Part shown: positions 7,808 through 15,650 of the stretch, piece after piece
Numbering within the stretch: position 1 is the stretch's first letter
Layout of the letters: each line of letters starts with the position of its first letter
Assembly (NCBI GenBank): GCA_963700185.1
Contig: CAVOWP010000031.1
Coordinates: 1 to 64,000, forward strand
Source: AP-15 sp963700185
Lineage (GTDB): Bacteria; Pseudomonadota; Alphaproteobacteria; ATCC43930; CGMCC-115725
Direction of reading: 5' to 3'
DNA length: 64,000 nt
Translations under genes and position numbers: made by a program
The notes under the pieces: model-generated
The model's input: only the letters and a program-made list of their open reading frames with translations
Database searches by the model: none
What the model was told of the DNA's origin: nothing

Positions 7808-8041
7808 TCACGGGCCGGCGCGCGCACTGCCGATCACCGCATGCGCGTACGCGATGCAGGCCCGGATGGCCGCCGGCTCCAGTTCGGGGTAATCGTCGAG
7901 GATAGCCTCTACGCTCTCGTCTTGGGCACGCAGGCTCAGGACCGGCTCGACCGAAACGCGCATACCCCGGATGATCGGTTTGCCTCCGAGGATTTCCGGG
8001 TCAGCGGTGATCCGATTGAGAATGGCCGCATCCATCTTCAT
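7808..8041 (-). CDS. DUF433 protein (antitoxin of a PIN-like module), orphan
   Basis: A 77-residue protein starting MKMDAAILNRITADPEILGG, then KPIIRGMRVSVEPVLSL and ILDDYPELEPAAIRACIAYA: the DUF433 pattern of a small winged-helix protein. Family members usually precede a DUF5615 PIN-like nuclease gene in toxin-antitoxin operons. Downstream on this strand there is no such partner; the space holds the oppositely oriented MazF region. It is therefore an orphan antitoxin or the residue of a lost module. The start at 8041 rather than 8035 is a guess. Confidence 0.75.
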   Translation of the reverse strand: MKMDAAILNRITADPEILGGKPIIRGMRVSVEPVLSLRAQDESVEAILDDYPELEPAAIRACIAYAHAVIGSARAGP

Positions 8042-8077
8042 TGCGCCCGAGGCAAGAGCCAGAAGAATCTGCAGGAC

Positions 8078-8358
8078 GGTAAAGGCCAGTTTGCGTCGAA
8101 GTCGTCTTCGGCAATCCAGAACCACATTCAGGAGCTCATCGCCCTCTACGCCATGATCAGTAGGATGCGGGTCCGGTGCTCGCCGCGGACAGTCGCGTGT
8201 GCCGAGAAGATCATGCTCGCAACGACCGACGCCTACGCCGCGCCGAACAAGACGATCCCGAGTTGCACCAACTAATGAAGAGCGGGGTGGGGATCGCTCC
8301 GCTGAAGGACTTCGCCGAGGCCGCGCGCGAGGAGTTGCGGACGTTCTCCTCGCTATAG
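8078..8358 (+). pseudogene. Decayed hypothetical protein remnant
   Basis: One frame reads sensibly as IQELIALYAMISRMRVR…CAEKIMLATTDAYAAPNKTI up to about 8262, then a -1 (or +2) shift continues as ELHQLMKSGVGIAPLKDFAE…ELRTFSSL to a stop at 8358. The combined sequence looks like the cytosolic C-terminal part of a small hypothetical membrane protein, without its N-terminus. No start codon or ribosome site is evident. I regard it as a true remnant, since it is both truncated and shifted. Confidence 0.45.
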
Positions 8359-8408
8359 GGCGACGATTACCATACTCGGCCACTGGTGTCGGTCGTTGTA
8401 CAATTTAA

Positions 8409-8466
8409 GACTTGTGCAACAGCCGGGCAGCCTCGACAGACCAAGGACTTGCGTGTTGCACAAGTC
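8409..8466. promoter_or_regulatory. Inverted repeat upstream of recombinase, possible res/crossover site
   Basis: GACTTGTGCAAC at 8409-8420 is perfectly inverted as GTTGCACAAGTC at 8455-8466, and a third half-site GGACTTG (8445-8451) pairs with CAAGTCC (8461-8467). The array ends 18 bp before the recombinase start. Resolvase and invertase genes commonly sit next to their own multi-dimer binding site, so this is a candidate res or inversion site, or an autoregulatory operator. Confidence 0.5.
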
Positions 8467-8483
8467 CGTTGCATCAAAGACCC

Positions 8484-9107
8484 ATGCAGAAGCCCCACCC
8501 CTTCGCCGTCGCGCCCCCTGATAAGGCCAGAGTGCGCGCCGCCGCAAAGCCCTATGTTGTCACCATCTACGGCTATGCCCGCGTCTCGACGGACGGCCAG
8601 AGCGTTGACGCCCAAATCCGCCAGCTTCGCAAGGCCGGCGCGGGCAAGGTATTCCGCGAAGTAGCGAGCGGAGCCAAGACCGACCGGCCGCAGCTTCGCC
8701 GGCTTCTCTCCGAAATCGCCGCCGGCGACGTGCTGATGGTGACGCGGCTTGACCGGCTGGCCCGATCAACCCGCGACCTGTTGAACACCCTTGCGGCGAT
8801 CACCGAGAAGAAAGCCGGTTTCCGATCACTCGGCGACGCATGGGCCGACACCACCACGGCACACGGCCGCTTGATGCTGACAGTTCTCGGTGGACTGGCC
8901 GAGTTCGAGCGCGAGCTTATCCGCATCCGTACCGGGGAGGGCCGCGCGCGCGCTAAGGCAAACGGCAAAAGTCTCGGCCGCAAGCCCAAGCTCACTCAGC
9001 ACCAGCAGCAGGAAGCGATTCGCCGCCGCGACCAAGGCGAAGCCGTCCGGCAAATCGCGCGCACCTACAATGTCAGCCCTAGCACGATTTCGCGGCTGAC
9101 GGCCTGA
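8484..9107 (+). CDS. Small serine recombinase (resolvase/invertase family)
   Basis: From the ATG at 8484 the protein has about 207 residues. The catalytic domain has IYGYARVSTDGQSVDAQ with the nucleophile Ser, then DVLMVTRLDRLARSTRDLL and GRLMLTVLGGLAEFERELI. The C-terminal helix-turn-helix follows (GRKPKLTQHQQQEAIRRR…VRQIARTYNVSPSTISRL). Length and layout match Tn3-type resolvases and Hin/Pin invertases rather than large integrases. A possible target site lies directly upstream. No transposase is present nearby, so it is an orphan, perhaps left from a decayed transposon or plasmid fragment. Confidence 0.9.
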   Translation: MQKPHPFAVAPPDKARVRAAAKPYVVTIYGYARVSTDGQSVDAQIRQLRKAGAGKVFREVASGAKTDRPQLRRLLSEIAAGDVLMVTRLDRLARSTRDLLNTLAAITEKKAGFRSLGDAWADTTTAHGRLMLTVLGGLAEFERELIRIRTGEGRARAKANGKSLGRKPKLTQHQQQEAIRRRDQGEAVRQIARTYNVSPSTISRLTA

Positions 9108-9154
9108 CTAGCAGATGCCGCCGGGCGATGAAAATAAATCGGGTGAGGGATTAG

Positions 9155-9997
9155 ATGAAATTCTCCGAACGAGAGGGAATTGTACCTGCGCGAACCGCAT
9201 TCCAAATCAATTCTGTGGACAACGCATTAAAAAACAGCCTCTGGAATGTTATCCACGGATGGATAATCCGACCAATGTCGGACGGTTTGTATGGTGATAA
9301 TCATAAATTCTTAGATACCCTCTGGGTATTTCACTACAAACTTCGCAGGGATGAAGCGCCAGAGGATGAAATTGGGTATTTTGACTATTTAGAGAAACGC
9401 ATTTTCGAAGGAAAATGGTACGAAATTTACGATTTTATTGAGTTTTGTTTGACGAATTTCCCGGAACGACATTTAATGACCGATACAGACGCGCTCACAT
9501 CTGAATATTTTCGAAGCGCTTGCAACAATTGTCTCCAACGCGAAATGTCCGCATGGCGCGTTGTCGGCAGCCGAGTGACGCGCCTCACATCCCCCGAGGA
9601 GATCAAAGCTGTTGAAGCCGCGCAGGTGCTCGTGGACAAGTATGAGCCAGTTGCCACCCACATCTCCACCGCGCTGAAGCATTTGTCTGATAGGAAGTCG
9701 CCTGATTATCGTAATTCTATCAAGGAGGCAATTTCGGCCGTCGAAAGCATGTGCCGTATCATTACCAACAACCCAAAGGCGTCAGTTGGGGACGCTCTGA
9801 AGAATCTTGAAAGATTGGGAATCAAACTCCATCCATCTCTCAAAATCGCCTTTGGCAAGCTTTACGGTTATACTAGCGACCAAGGGGGCATCAGACATTC
9901 TCTCCTCGATCAGTCGGACGTCGATTTCGAGGATGCGAAGTTTATGCTCGTGTCGTGTTCTGCGTTTGTGAATTTGCTAAAAGCAAGATCGGTCTGA
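9155..9997 (+). CDS. Abortive-infection protein with AbiJ N-terminal domain 4-like start
   Basis: A 280-residue protein whose N-terminus (MKFSEREG…TAFQINSVDNALKNSLWNV) matches the AbiJ-NTD4 pattern: FSER, Q-x-(N/D)S-x-D, LRNxLWN. A charged helical middle follows and a C-terminal part with GGIRHSLLDQ…FEDAKFMLVSCSAFVNLL, the tail common in that family and possibly HEPN-like. AbiJ proteins are linked to phage abortive infection. The gene is visibly AT-richer than its surroundings and lies beside a serine recombinase, both signs of horizontal transfer. A GTGAGGG ribosome site precedes the ATG. Domain naming is from memory of the family and not from a search. Confidence 0.65.
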   Translation: MKFSEREGIVPARTAFQINSVDNALKNSLWNVIHGWIIRPMSDGLYGDNHKFLDTLWVFHYKLRRDEAPEDEIGYFDYLEKRIFEGKWYEIYDFIEFCLTNFPERHLMTDTDALTSEYFRSACNNCLQREMSAWRVVGSRVTRLTSPEEIKAVEAAQVLVDKYEPVATHISTALKHLSDRKSPDYRNSIKEAISAVESMCRIITNNPKASVGDALKNLERLGIKLHPSLKIAFGKLYGYTSDQGGIRHSLLDQSDVDFEDAKFMLVSCSAFVNLLKARSV

Positions 9998-10354
9998 AAC
10001 GATTTTCCAGAATCGCTGTTCTTCCGACTTCGCTATATTTTTGGATGTAGAAAACTTGAGAACTGCCGCAGTCCTCCGTGCTTATCCTTTCGGGGCTTCG
10101 GCTTATCCTTTCGGGGCCGAGAGGGCTGCGGCGACTTAAGGAATATCGGCGACCAATTAATAAAGGATGACTCCGATCAGCCGAGCTTGAGTGGCGCGCC
10201 GCAGCGCCCTTGCCGGTTTTCATCGTTCTGCGACGGACGCCGCCCGCTCGACCCTCATCAACCGCTTATTGATCCCGTTTGCGCATAATCCGAGATCTCG
10301 ATTGCATCCACGCCGAGCACCGGCGCAGCACCGTAACGCGAAAGAACCGAACCG
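9998..10354. other. Intergenic stretch with a short direct repeat
   Basis: No gene is supported here. GCTTATCCTTTCGGGGC occurs at 10080-10096 and again at 10101-10117, a 21-bp period. Two copies only and no further spacing pattern, so this is a local duplication and not a CRISPR. Confidence 0.5.
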
Positions 10355-10564
10355 ATGCCAACTAGCGGCCTTATGATGCTTCTGTGTTTGATTGGCCTCT
10401 TGACCTCGATATATTTCATTGGCAGTTTTATTGACTTTGTGACCGATTATTTTCCCAACTTTATATTGTACGTCATCGGTGGTGGCATCGCGGTCTACGT
10501 CGTCACAGTCTGGACTCAACACTGGCTGGAGTTGCGGCGGCGGCGCTCGACCCGGACCGGCTAA
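10355..10564 (+). CDS. Possible small two-helix membrane protein
   Basis: A 69-residue frame: MPTSGLMMLLCLIGLLTSIYFIGSFIDF, a polar turn (TDYFP), a second hydrophobic segment (FILYVIGGGIAVYVVTVW) and an Arg-rich positive tail. The clean hydrophobic pattern with a cytoplasmic positive end supports a real gene, but the ribosome site is weak and I do not recognise a family. Confidence 0.4.
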   Translation: MPTSGLMMLLCLIGLLTSIYFIGSFIDFVTDYFPNFILYVIGGGIAVYVVTVWTQHWLELRRRRSTRTG

Positions 10565-11327
10565 GTTTCCATATGAGCCGCTTATGCAGCATCCGTCCCG
10601 CGCTCAATCAACCGTCAATCGTCAATTTTCCAGAACATGGAATATGCGACAGAAATCGAAATTGTAGCGGGAGTTCTCGGCGGGGGTTGACAAAATAGAC
10701 AATCACGTAATTGCCATATTCGTATCGTACCCTCGCGGGCATCGGCGCCCGTGAGCGGGTGCGGGATTGCGATTGAATGAGTTGCCGATGCCTGATCTCG
10801 ACCAGATAAAACAGAGGGAACAGGGGGCGTGGGACTGGCGCGAGCGGCTTCCCAAGGGCAGGTCGGGCCCGGCCGCGCGGTCGCCGCGACCACGTCAACC
10901 GCGACGAGGGAGGGAGCGGGATGCGGTTTGCTTCAGATTCGCTGCAAATAACGGCGAGACCAGCCGGGGTGGGGGCGGAACGGCCTCGATCGGCTGGCCT
11001 CCCACCAGCTAGAGCAGATTTCGATCAATTTGGTGCTGTCATTGCGAGGCGCGCCTTGCTCGACGAAGCAATCCCGACCGATCGAGCGCTCAGTGGCCCG
11101 AGATTGCTTCCCCGCGGGTCAAGCCCGCGGGTCGCAATGACGATTGGAGTGAGTGATGCAACCTGATCGGAATCTGCTCCTGGACCAGCTGGTTGGCTTC
11201 ACGATTTCCCATTCCTTTGATACCGCCGACTTCCTGAGAATAACAGCGGCGTGCCGCAGAAACGCTAGCTTCTTGCGACCCCTCACTGAAGACAGCGGCG
11301 GCCGGTTCGAAGGGCACGCGGAGAAGG
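10565..11327. other. Long intergenic stretch, no supported gene
   Basis: All frames here have poor composition and no recognisable protein. It carries one dispersed palindromic repeat (11038-11141) and a moderately AT-rich part near 10660-10740. Confidence 0.5.
11038..11141. repeat. Dispersed intergenic palindromic repeat ('GTCATTGCGA' type)
   Basis: Outer arms GTCATTGCGA (11038-11047) and TCGCAATGAC (11132-11141) and inner arms GAAGCAATC (11065-11073) and GATTGCTTC (11102-11110) are perfect inverted pairs. This is a well-known shape of dispersed element in Bradyrhizobium-type genomes. Confidence 0.8.
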
Positions 11328-12494
11328 TCAGAACATGCCGAGGCCGAGGATGCCGTCGACCGGATCGAGGCCGGCCAGCACGCGCTTGCCGATCAGGTCG
11401 CGCAGGGTCTCGGTCGTGCCGCCGCCCAAGGTGCCGTAGCGGGCACCGCGCCAGAAGCGCGAGACCGGGAATTCGTCGGTGAAGCCATAGCCGCCATGCA
11501 CCTGGATCGCCTCGCTGGTGACGCGCAAGGCCATCTCGTTGCAATAGGTCTTGGCGACCGCCGCCAACAGCGGGTCGGGGAACGGGTCGGCGCTGGCGCA
11601 GGCGCGGTAGAGCATGCTGCGGCCGACCTCGATGTCCTTGTACATCTCGGCGATCTTCCAGCGCATGCCCTGAAACTCGCCGATCGCGCGGCCGAACGCC
11701 TTGCGCTCCTTGGCATAGCGCACCGCCTCTTCGAGCGCCCCCTCGGCGAGGCCGAGCGAGATGCTGGGGTTGAGGCAACGCTGGGTGTTGAAGGCCGACA
11801 GCAATTTCTTAAAGCCGTCCTCGCGCAACACCAAATTCTCCGGCGGCAGAATGCAATCCTCGAAGCGGATCTCGTGCAGGTTCTCGCCGCCCATCGTGTG
11901 GTACGTGCCGGTGACCGAAAAGCCGGGGGTGCCCCGCTCGACCAGGACGCAGCCGATCCCCTCGCGGCCGGGCAGCCGGTCGACCCGGGCGAAGACGACG
12001 AACATCTGCGCTTCGTCGGCCCGGCTGATCAGGGTCTTGACGCCGTTGAGCCGGAGCGCGTTGCCGGTCGTGTCGATATTGGTCTGGTAATTGGCGACGT
12101 CGGTGCCGGCGTCGGGCTCGGTCATGCAGATCGCCAGGATGGCGTCGCCGCTGCACACCGCCGGCAGAATGCGCGCCTTGATCTCCTCCGGCGCGTAGGT
12201 CGCAATGATCCGGGTCTGCACGCCGACCTCGCCGAGCACCGCCATTGCCGTCACATAGCAGGTCTTGGCGATCTCCTCGAGGACGAGCGCGGTGTCGAAC
12301 ACCGGCAGCCCCAGCCCGCCGTATTCCTCCGGCACCGCCATGCCGAGGACGCCCAATTCGGCGAGCGCGCGCATGTTTTCCCACGGAAAGGTGCCGTCCA
12401 TGTATCGCAGTGCGTGTGGCCGGAATTCGCTCTGCGCCAAGTCGCGGACAGTCTGCACAAAGCGGCGCTGCTCGTCCGATAGGCTCACAAACAT
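11328..12494 (-). CDS. Acyl-CoA dehydrogenase family flavoprotein
   Basis: A 388-residue protein with the whole ACAD plan: N-terminal helices, ICMTEPDAGTD flavin loop (about residues 120-130), middle beta domain, and the C-terminal helical domain with RKAFGRAIGEFQGMRWKIAEM and VHGGYGFTDEFPVSRFWR. FAD-dependent alpha,beta-desaturation of acyl-CoA thioesters is the family reaction. Where many family members carry the catalytic base in YEGTxEI, this protein has LGGGTTETL, so Gly replaces Glu; the alternative helix-G position (DLER in isovaleryl-CoA dehydrogenase) reads NTQR. The base must come from elsewhere or the reaction differs. Start ATG at 12494. No other beta-oxidation genes adjoin it. 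Confidence 0.9.
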   Translation of the reverse strand: MFVSLSDEQRRFVQTVRDLAQSEFRPHALRYMDGTFPWENMRALAELGVLGMAVPEEYGGLGLPVFDTALVLEEIAKTCYVTAMAVLGEVGVQTRIIATYAPEEIKARILPAVCSGDAILAICMTEPDAGTDVANYQTNIDTTGNALRLNGVKTLISRADEAQMFVVFARVDRLPGREGIGCVLVERGTPGFSVTGTYHTMGGENLHEIRFEDCILPPENLVLREDGFKKLLSAFNTQRCLNPSISLGLAEGALEEAVRYAKERKAFGRAIGEFQGMRWKIAEMYKDIEVGRSMLYRACASADPFPDPLLAAVAKTYCNEMALRVTSEAIQVHGGYGFTDEFPVSRFWRGARYGTLGGGTTETLRDLIGKRVLAGLDPVDGILGLGMF

Positions 12495-12798
12495 GCAATT
12501 GCTCTCGCTCAGACTTCGAGGACACCGATATTACCGGCGATCACCGGTCCGCGCTCAAACGCTTTTTATCGACCGGAGATCATAATCCAAGCACGCAAAC
12601 CATAAAGTTAGATATATCCTAAACCGATCAGATCTCACGAGTTCGTAAAATGTTAAGGCAATTTTAAGAGAAAGATCTTTCCCGATGCTTTCTTCACCTG
12701 GATTTTGACGGCTTTCTGACGATCGGGCGGGCAAGTTAAGAAGGCGTTAACCAGATGCTCCGGTAGCGCCGCGACATTGGAAAATCGGGTCGATTACG
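12495..12798. promoter_or_regulatory. Divergent intergenic region between ACAD and hybrid kinase
   Basis: About 300 bp separate two divergent genes, with an AT-rich centre (about 12600-12680, including TATATCC and TTTTAAGAG). Promoters for both are expected here, but I cannot assign clear -35/-10 pairs. Confidence 0.4.
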
Positions 12799-14466
12799 AT
12801 GCCTGGTCTCGCTCCCGAAATGCTGGACGCCCTCTGCTATGTGGGCGCTGTTGCCTGGCCGGTGCTCGGGCTTCTGGCCGGCCTTCTCGTCGTCCGGCTT
12901 TGGTGCGAGCGCAGCAGACGTGCGGCTGTCGAACGGCAGCTGAGAGAGCGCGAGAGCCGGTATCGGGCGATCTTCGAGACAGCGGTCGACGCCATCATCG
13001 TCAGCGACCAGCACGGAATTATCCAGGAATTCAGCAAGGCGGCCGAGGCCATGACCGGTTACCGGGCGGCGGAGCTGATCGGCCAGAACATGCGGGTGCT
13101 GCTGCCGCCAATCAAGCGGCAGGAGCCCGAGCGCCATACAGCACGCTATTTGTGGACGGTCCGGGAACTCGAAGTCTGCCGCAAAGACGGGTCGGTCTTT
13201 CCGGCGCATCTGTCGATCGCGGAATGGTGGGCCGGCGGCCATCGGCATTTTACCGGCATCTTGCGTGACCTCTCCACCCAGCACCGCGAACAAGGCGAGC
13301 GGACCAAGCTCGAGGCGCAACTCCATCAGGCTCAGAAGATGGAGGCCATCGGCAATCTGACTGGCGGCATGGCGCATGATTTCAACAATATGCTCGGCGT
13401 TATCATCGGCAATATCGACCTGCTGCGGGATCTGAAAGGGGATGATCCCGATATCGACGAGCTGACGCGCGAGGCCCTCGACGCGGCATTTCGCGGGGCC
13501 GATCTGACGCGCCGCCTGCTGGCCTTCGCGCGCCAGCAGCCGCTCCGGCCGCAGCATGTCGATGTCAACGAGCTGGTCTCCGGGATCACTCGGCTGCTGC
13601 GCCGAACCATCGGGGAGGACGTCGAAATCTCGCTCGACCTCGACGCGGAGCTATGGCCGGTCGTCGCCGACCCAGCCCAGCTCGAAGCGAGCCTGACCAA
13701 TCTCGCCACCAATGCGCGCGACGCGATGCCCGATGGCGGGCGTCTGATGATCGTGACTGGTAATCGGACGCTCGACGCGGATTATGCCGCACAGCACGCC
13801 GAGGTCGCACCGGGCGGCTATGTGATGCTGGAAGTCAGCGACACCGGATGCGGCATGACCCCGGAGGTGATGTATCGAATTTTCGAGCCGTTCTTCACGA
13901 CCAAGAGCCGCGACAAGGGCACCGGCCTCGGCCTCAGCATGGTCTTCGGCTTCATCAAGCAATCGGGCGGTCATATCGGCGTCTACAGCGAGCCCGGGAT
14001 TGGTACGACGTTCCGCCTTTTCCTGCCGCGCATGGCTACGAATGTGCCAGCCATCGAGGAAAGCGTCGTAACCGCGCTGCTGCGGCACGGCAGGGGCGAG
14101 TCGGTTTTGGTGGTCGAAGACAACGAGGCATTGCGCCGCGTCGTTACGCGACAGCTAGGCGAGCTGGGTTATCGGGTGCTCGCGGCCGAGAATGCGGCAG
14201 CAGGTCTCGAGTTACTGGATCGGCGGAACGTCGATCTGCTGTTGACCGATATCGTGATGCCGGGCGGCATCAACGGCCGCGAATTGGCGCGGCGGGCTCG
14301 CCAGCGTTGGCCGGAAATCAAGATAGTCTTCACCTCGGGGTTCTCGGAAGCGCGGCTGAACGGCGACGCGGGTCAGCTGGCCGCCTGCACGCCGCTGCTC
14401 AGCAAACCCTATCGCAAAGAAGATCTGGCGAGCGCGGCACGCGAAGCGCTTGACCGGTTGGCCTAA
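12799..14466 (+). CDS. PAS-domain hybrid sensor histidine kinase/response regulator
   Basis: A 555-residue protein. Order: short periplasmic start and one transmembrane helix (about 12-35); PAS domain (about 52-160, YRAIFETAVDAIIVSD…MTGYRAAELIG); HisKA with phospho-acceptor His193 in GGMAHDFNNMLG; HATPase with NARDAMPDGG, DTGCGMTPEVM and GTGLGLSMVFG; and a C-terminal receiver (VLVVEDN, phospho-Asp in LLLTDIVMPG, Lys in LSKPYR). There is no DNA-binding output domain, so it must signal by phosphotransfer to another partner or be autoinhibited by its receiver. Start ATG at 12799. A similar kinase lies 1.2 kb downstream on the other strand. Confidence 0.92.
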   Translation: MPGLAPEMLDALCYVGAVAWPVLGLLAGLLVVRLWCERSRRAAVERQLRERESRYRAIFETAVDAIIVSDQHGIIQEFSKAAEAMTGYRAAELIGQNMRVLLPPIKRQEPERHTARYLWTVRELEVCRKDGSVFPAHLSIAEWWAGGHRHFTGILRDLSTQHREQGERTKLEAQLHQAQKMEAIGNLTGGMAHDFNNMLGVIIGNIDLLRDLKGDDPDIDELTREALDAAFRGADLTRRLLAFARQQPLRPQHVDVNELVSGITRLLRRTIGEDVEISLDLDAELWPVVADPAQLEASLTNLATNARDAMPDGGRLMIVTGNRTLDADYAAQHAEVAPGGYVMLEVSDTGCGMTPEVMYRIFEPFFTTKSRDKGTGLGLSMVFGFIKQSGGHIGVYSEPGIGTTFRLFLPRMATNVPAIEESVVTALLRHGRGESVLVVEDNEALRRVVTRQLGELGYRVLAAENAAAGLELLDRRNVDLLLTDIVMPGGINGRELARRARQRWPEIKIVFTSGFSEARLNGDAGQLAACTPLLSKPYRKEDLASAAREALDRLA

Positions 14467-14486
14467 GTGCCGCATCAGTTGCTAGC

Positions 14487-14790
14487 ATGAGTGGTGTCAA
14501 CGGGCCTGATATCGCCGCCGTTTATCAGCTGCTGACGCAAGTCGCCCGCACGGTGACGGGGCATGACCGTAAGCTCGACGATCTCTCGGCCGAGGTCGTT
14601 GGGCTGCGCGAAGTTGTCGCCGCGCACGACCGCAAGCTCGACGACCTCGCCGCCGGTCTCGCCTCGCTCCGCGACGCCGTCACCCCACTATCATTCAAGC
14701 GTGCTGGGCCACGGACTCCTGATCAGCGAGCTGGACGAACGGGTGCGCCGTATCGAGCGGCATCTAAAGCTCGAGCCCGCCGGCGGCTGA
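14487..14790 (+). CDS. Small coiled-coil protein of unknown function, frameshifted
   Basis: Begins 20 bp after the kinase stop, so probably in its operon. The protein is heptad-like, with HDRKLDDLSAEVVGLREVV repeated as HDRKLDDLAAGLASLRDAV. In the run of four C at 14683-14686 the frame breaks; removing one C gives a coherent tail (HYHSSVLGHGLLISELDERV then RRIERHLKLEP) and a stop at 14788-14790, about 100 residues. As sequenced, the frame instead runs on into Arg-rich nonsense. Function unknown; an oligomerising coiled coil next to a kinase could be an accessory factor. Confidence 0.55.
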
Positions 14791-14808
14791 CGCGGCCGGC
14801 GTCTGCCC

Positions 14809-15507
14809 TCAAATCAATCCGAGGTCGCGCAGGCTGCTGTGTTGGCCGCGGCCGATGATCAAGTGGTCGTGGACGGTCACCCCGAGCGGAGCGGCGGCCT
14901 TGACGATGTCCTTGGTTACGGCGATGTCCGCCTGCGAGGGGGTGGGATCGCCCGAGGGATGGTTGTGCACCAAAATCAATGCGGACGCCCCGAGCTCGAG
15001 CGAGCGTCTGACGACTTCGCGGGTATAGACGGGCGTATGATCGACCGTGCCGCGCTGCTGCCGCTCGTGCTTGATCAATGCATTCTTGCGATCCAGGAAG
15101 AGTATGTGGAACTCCTCGATTTTGCTGTGAGCGATTTGCGCACTGCAATAGTCAATTAGTGTGTCCCGCGATGCGACCAGCGGGCGCTTATGCAATTCTG
15201 CCCGCATAAACCGAAGCGCCACCTCGCGAACCAATCTGACTCCGGCAATTGCGGACATGCTCAAACCCGCGGCGGCCAGCGCCTCAGGTTCGGCGCTCAA
15301 TACCTCTGCAAGGCTGCCAAATCTATCGAGAAGCTCTTCTGCCAGTGATTCGGCGTCAGCTCTCGGGTTGTTGGTAAAGAGCATGACCTCGACAAGTTCG
15401 TGGTCTAACAGGTTCTCCGCGCCCGCCAGGATCAAAAATTGACGCAACCGGTCTCTCCGACTCAAAGTGCGCGATATATTTCGGGTAAGGGCAGTCGAGG
15501 CGTCCAA
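14809..15507 (-). CDS. radC: RadC/JAB-domain (MPN+) family protein, copy 1
   Basis: A 232-residue DUF2466/RadC protein: N-terminal helix-hairpin-helix-like part (DRLRQFLILAGAENLLDHELVEVML) and a C-terminal JAMM metalloprotease-like fold with EFHILFLDRKNALIKHE and the zinc motif HNHPSGDPTPSQAD, ending HSSLRDLGLI. Despite the name, a DNA-repair role is not established for RadC; it is often found on mobile DNA. A second copy (18038-18760) is very similar, above all over the last 110 residues and at DNA level. The N-terminal halves differ more. Start at 15507 is the first in-frame ATG; MDAS start is plausible. Confidence 0.88.
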   Translation of the reverse strand: MDASTALTRNISRTLSRRDRLRQFLILAGAENLLDHELVEVMLFTNNPRADAESLAEELLDRFGSLAEVLSAEPEALAAAGLSMSAIAGVRLVREVALRFMRAELHKRPLVASRDTLIDYCSAQIAHSKIEEFHILFLDRKNALIKHERQQRGTVDHTPVYTREVVRRSLELGASALILVHNHPSGDPTPSQADIAVTKDIVKAAAPLGVTVHDHLIIGRGQHSSLRDLGLI

Positions 15508-15650
15508 GCTCTTTGCCGTGCTTCGCTTCGATTAGGTTCCGCTCGAACATCGCGAATGTAAGGATTCTGCTGCCAGCTAAATGAGTGTCTCTTGCATACC
15601 GCGGGACTGGTTAAGAGCTGGCGAATAAAAGCCCAGGGTAGTTTAGGCCC

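Noticed and set aside
10080..10117. CRISPR-like repeat
   Set aside because: Only two 17-bp copies with a 4-bp gap and no cas genes; a simple local duplication.
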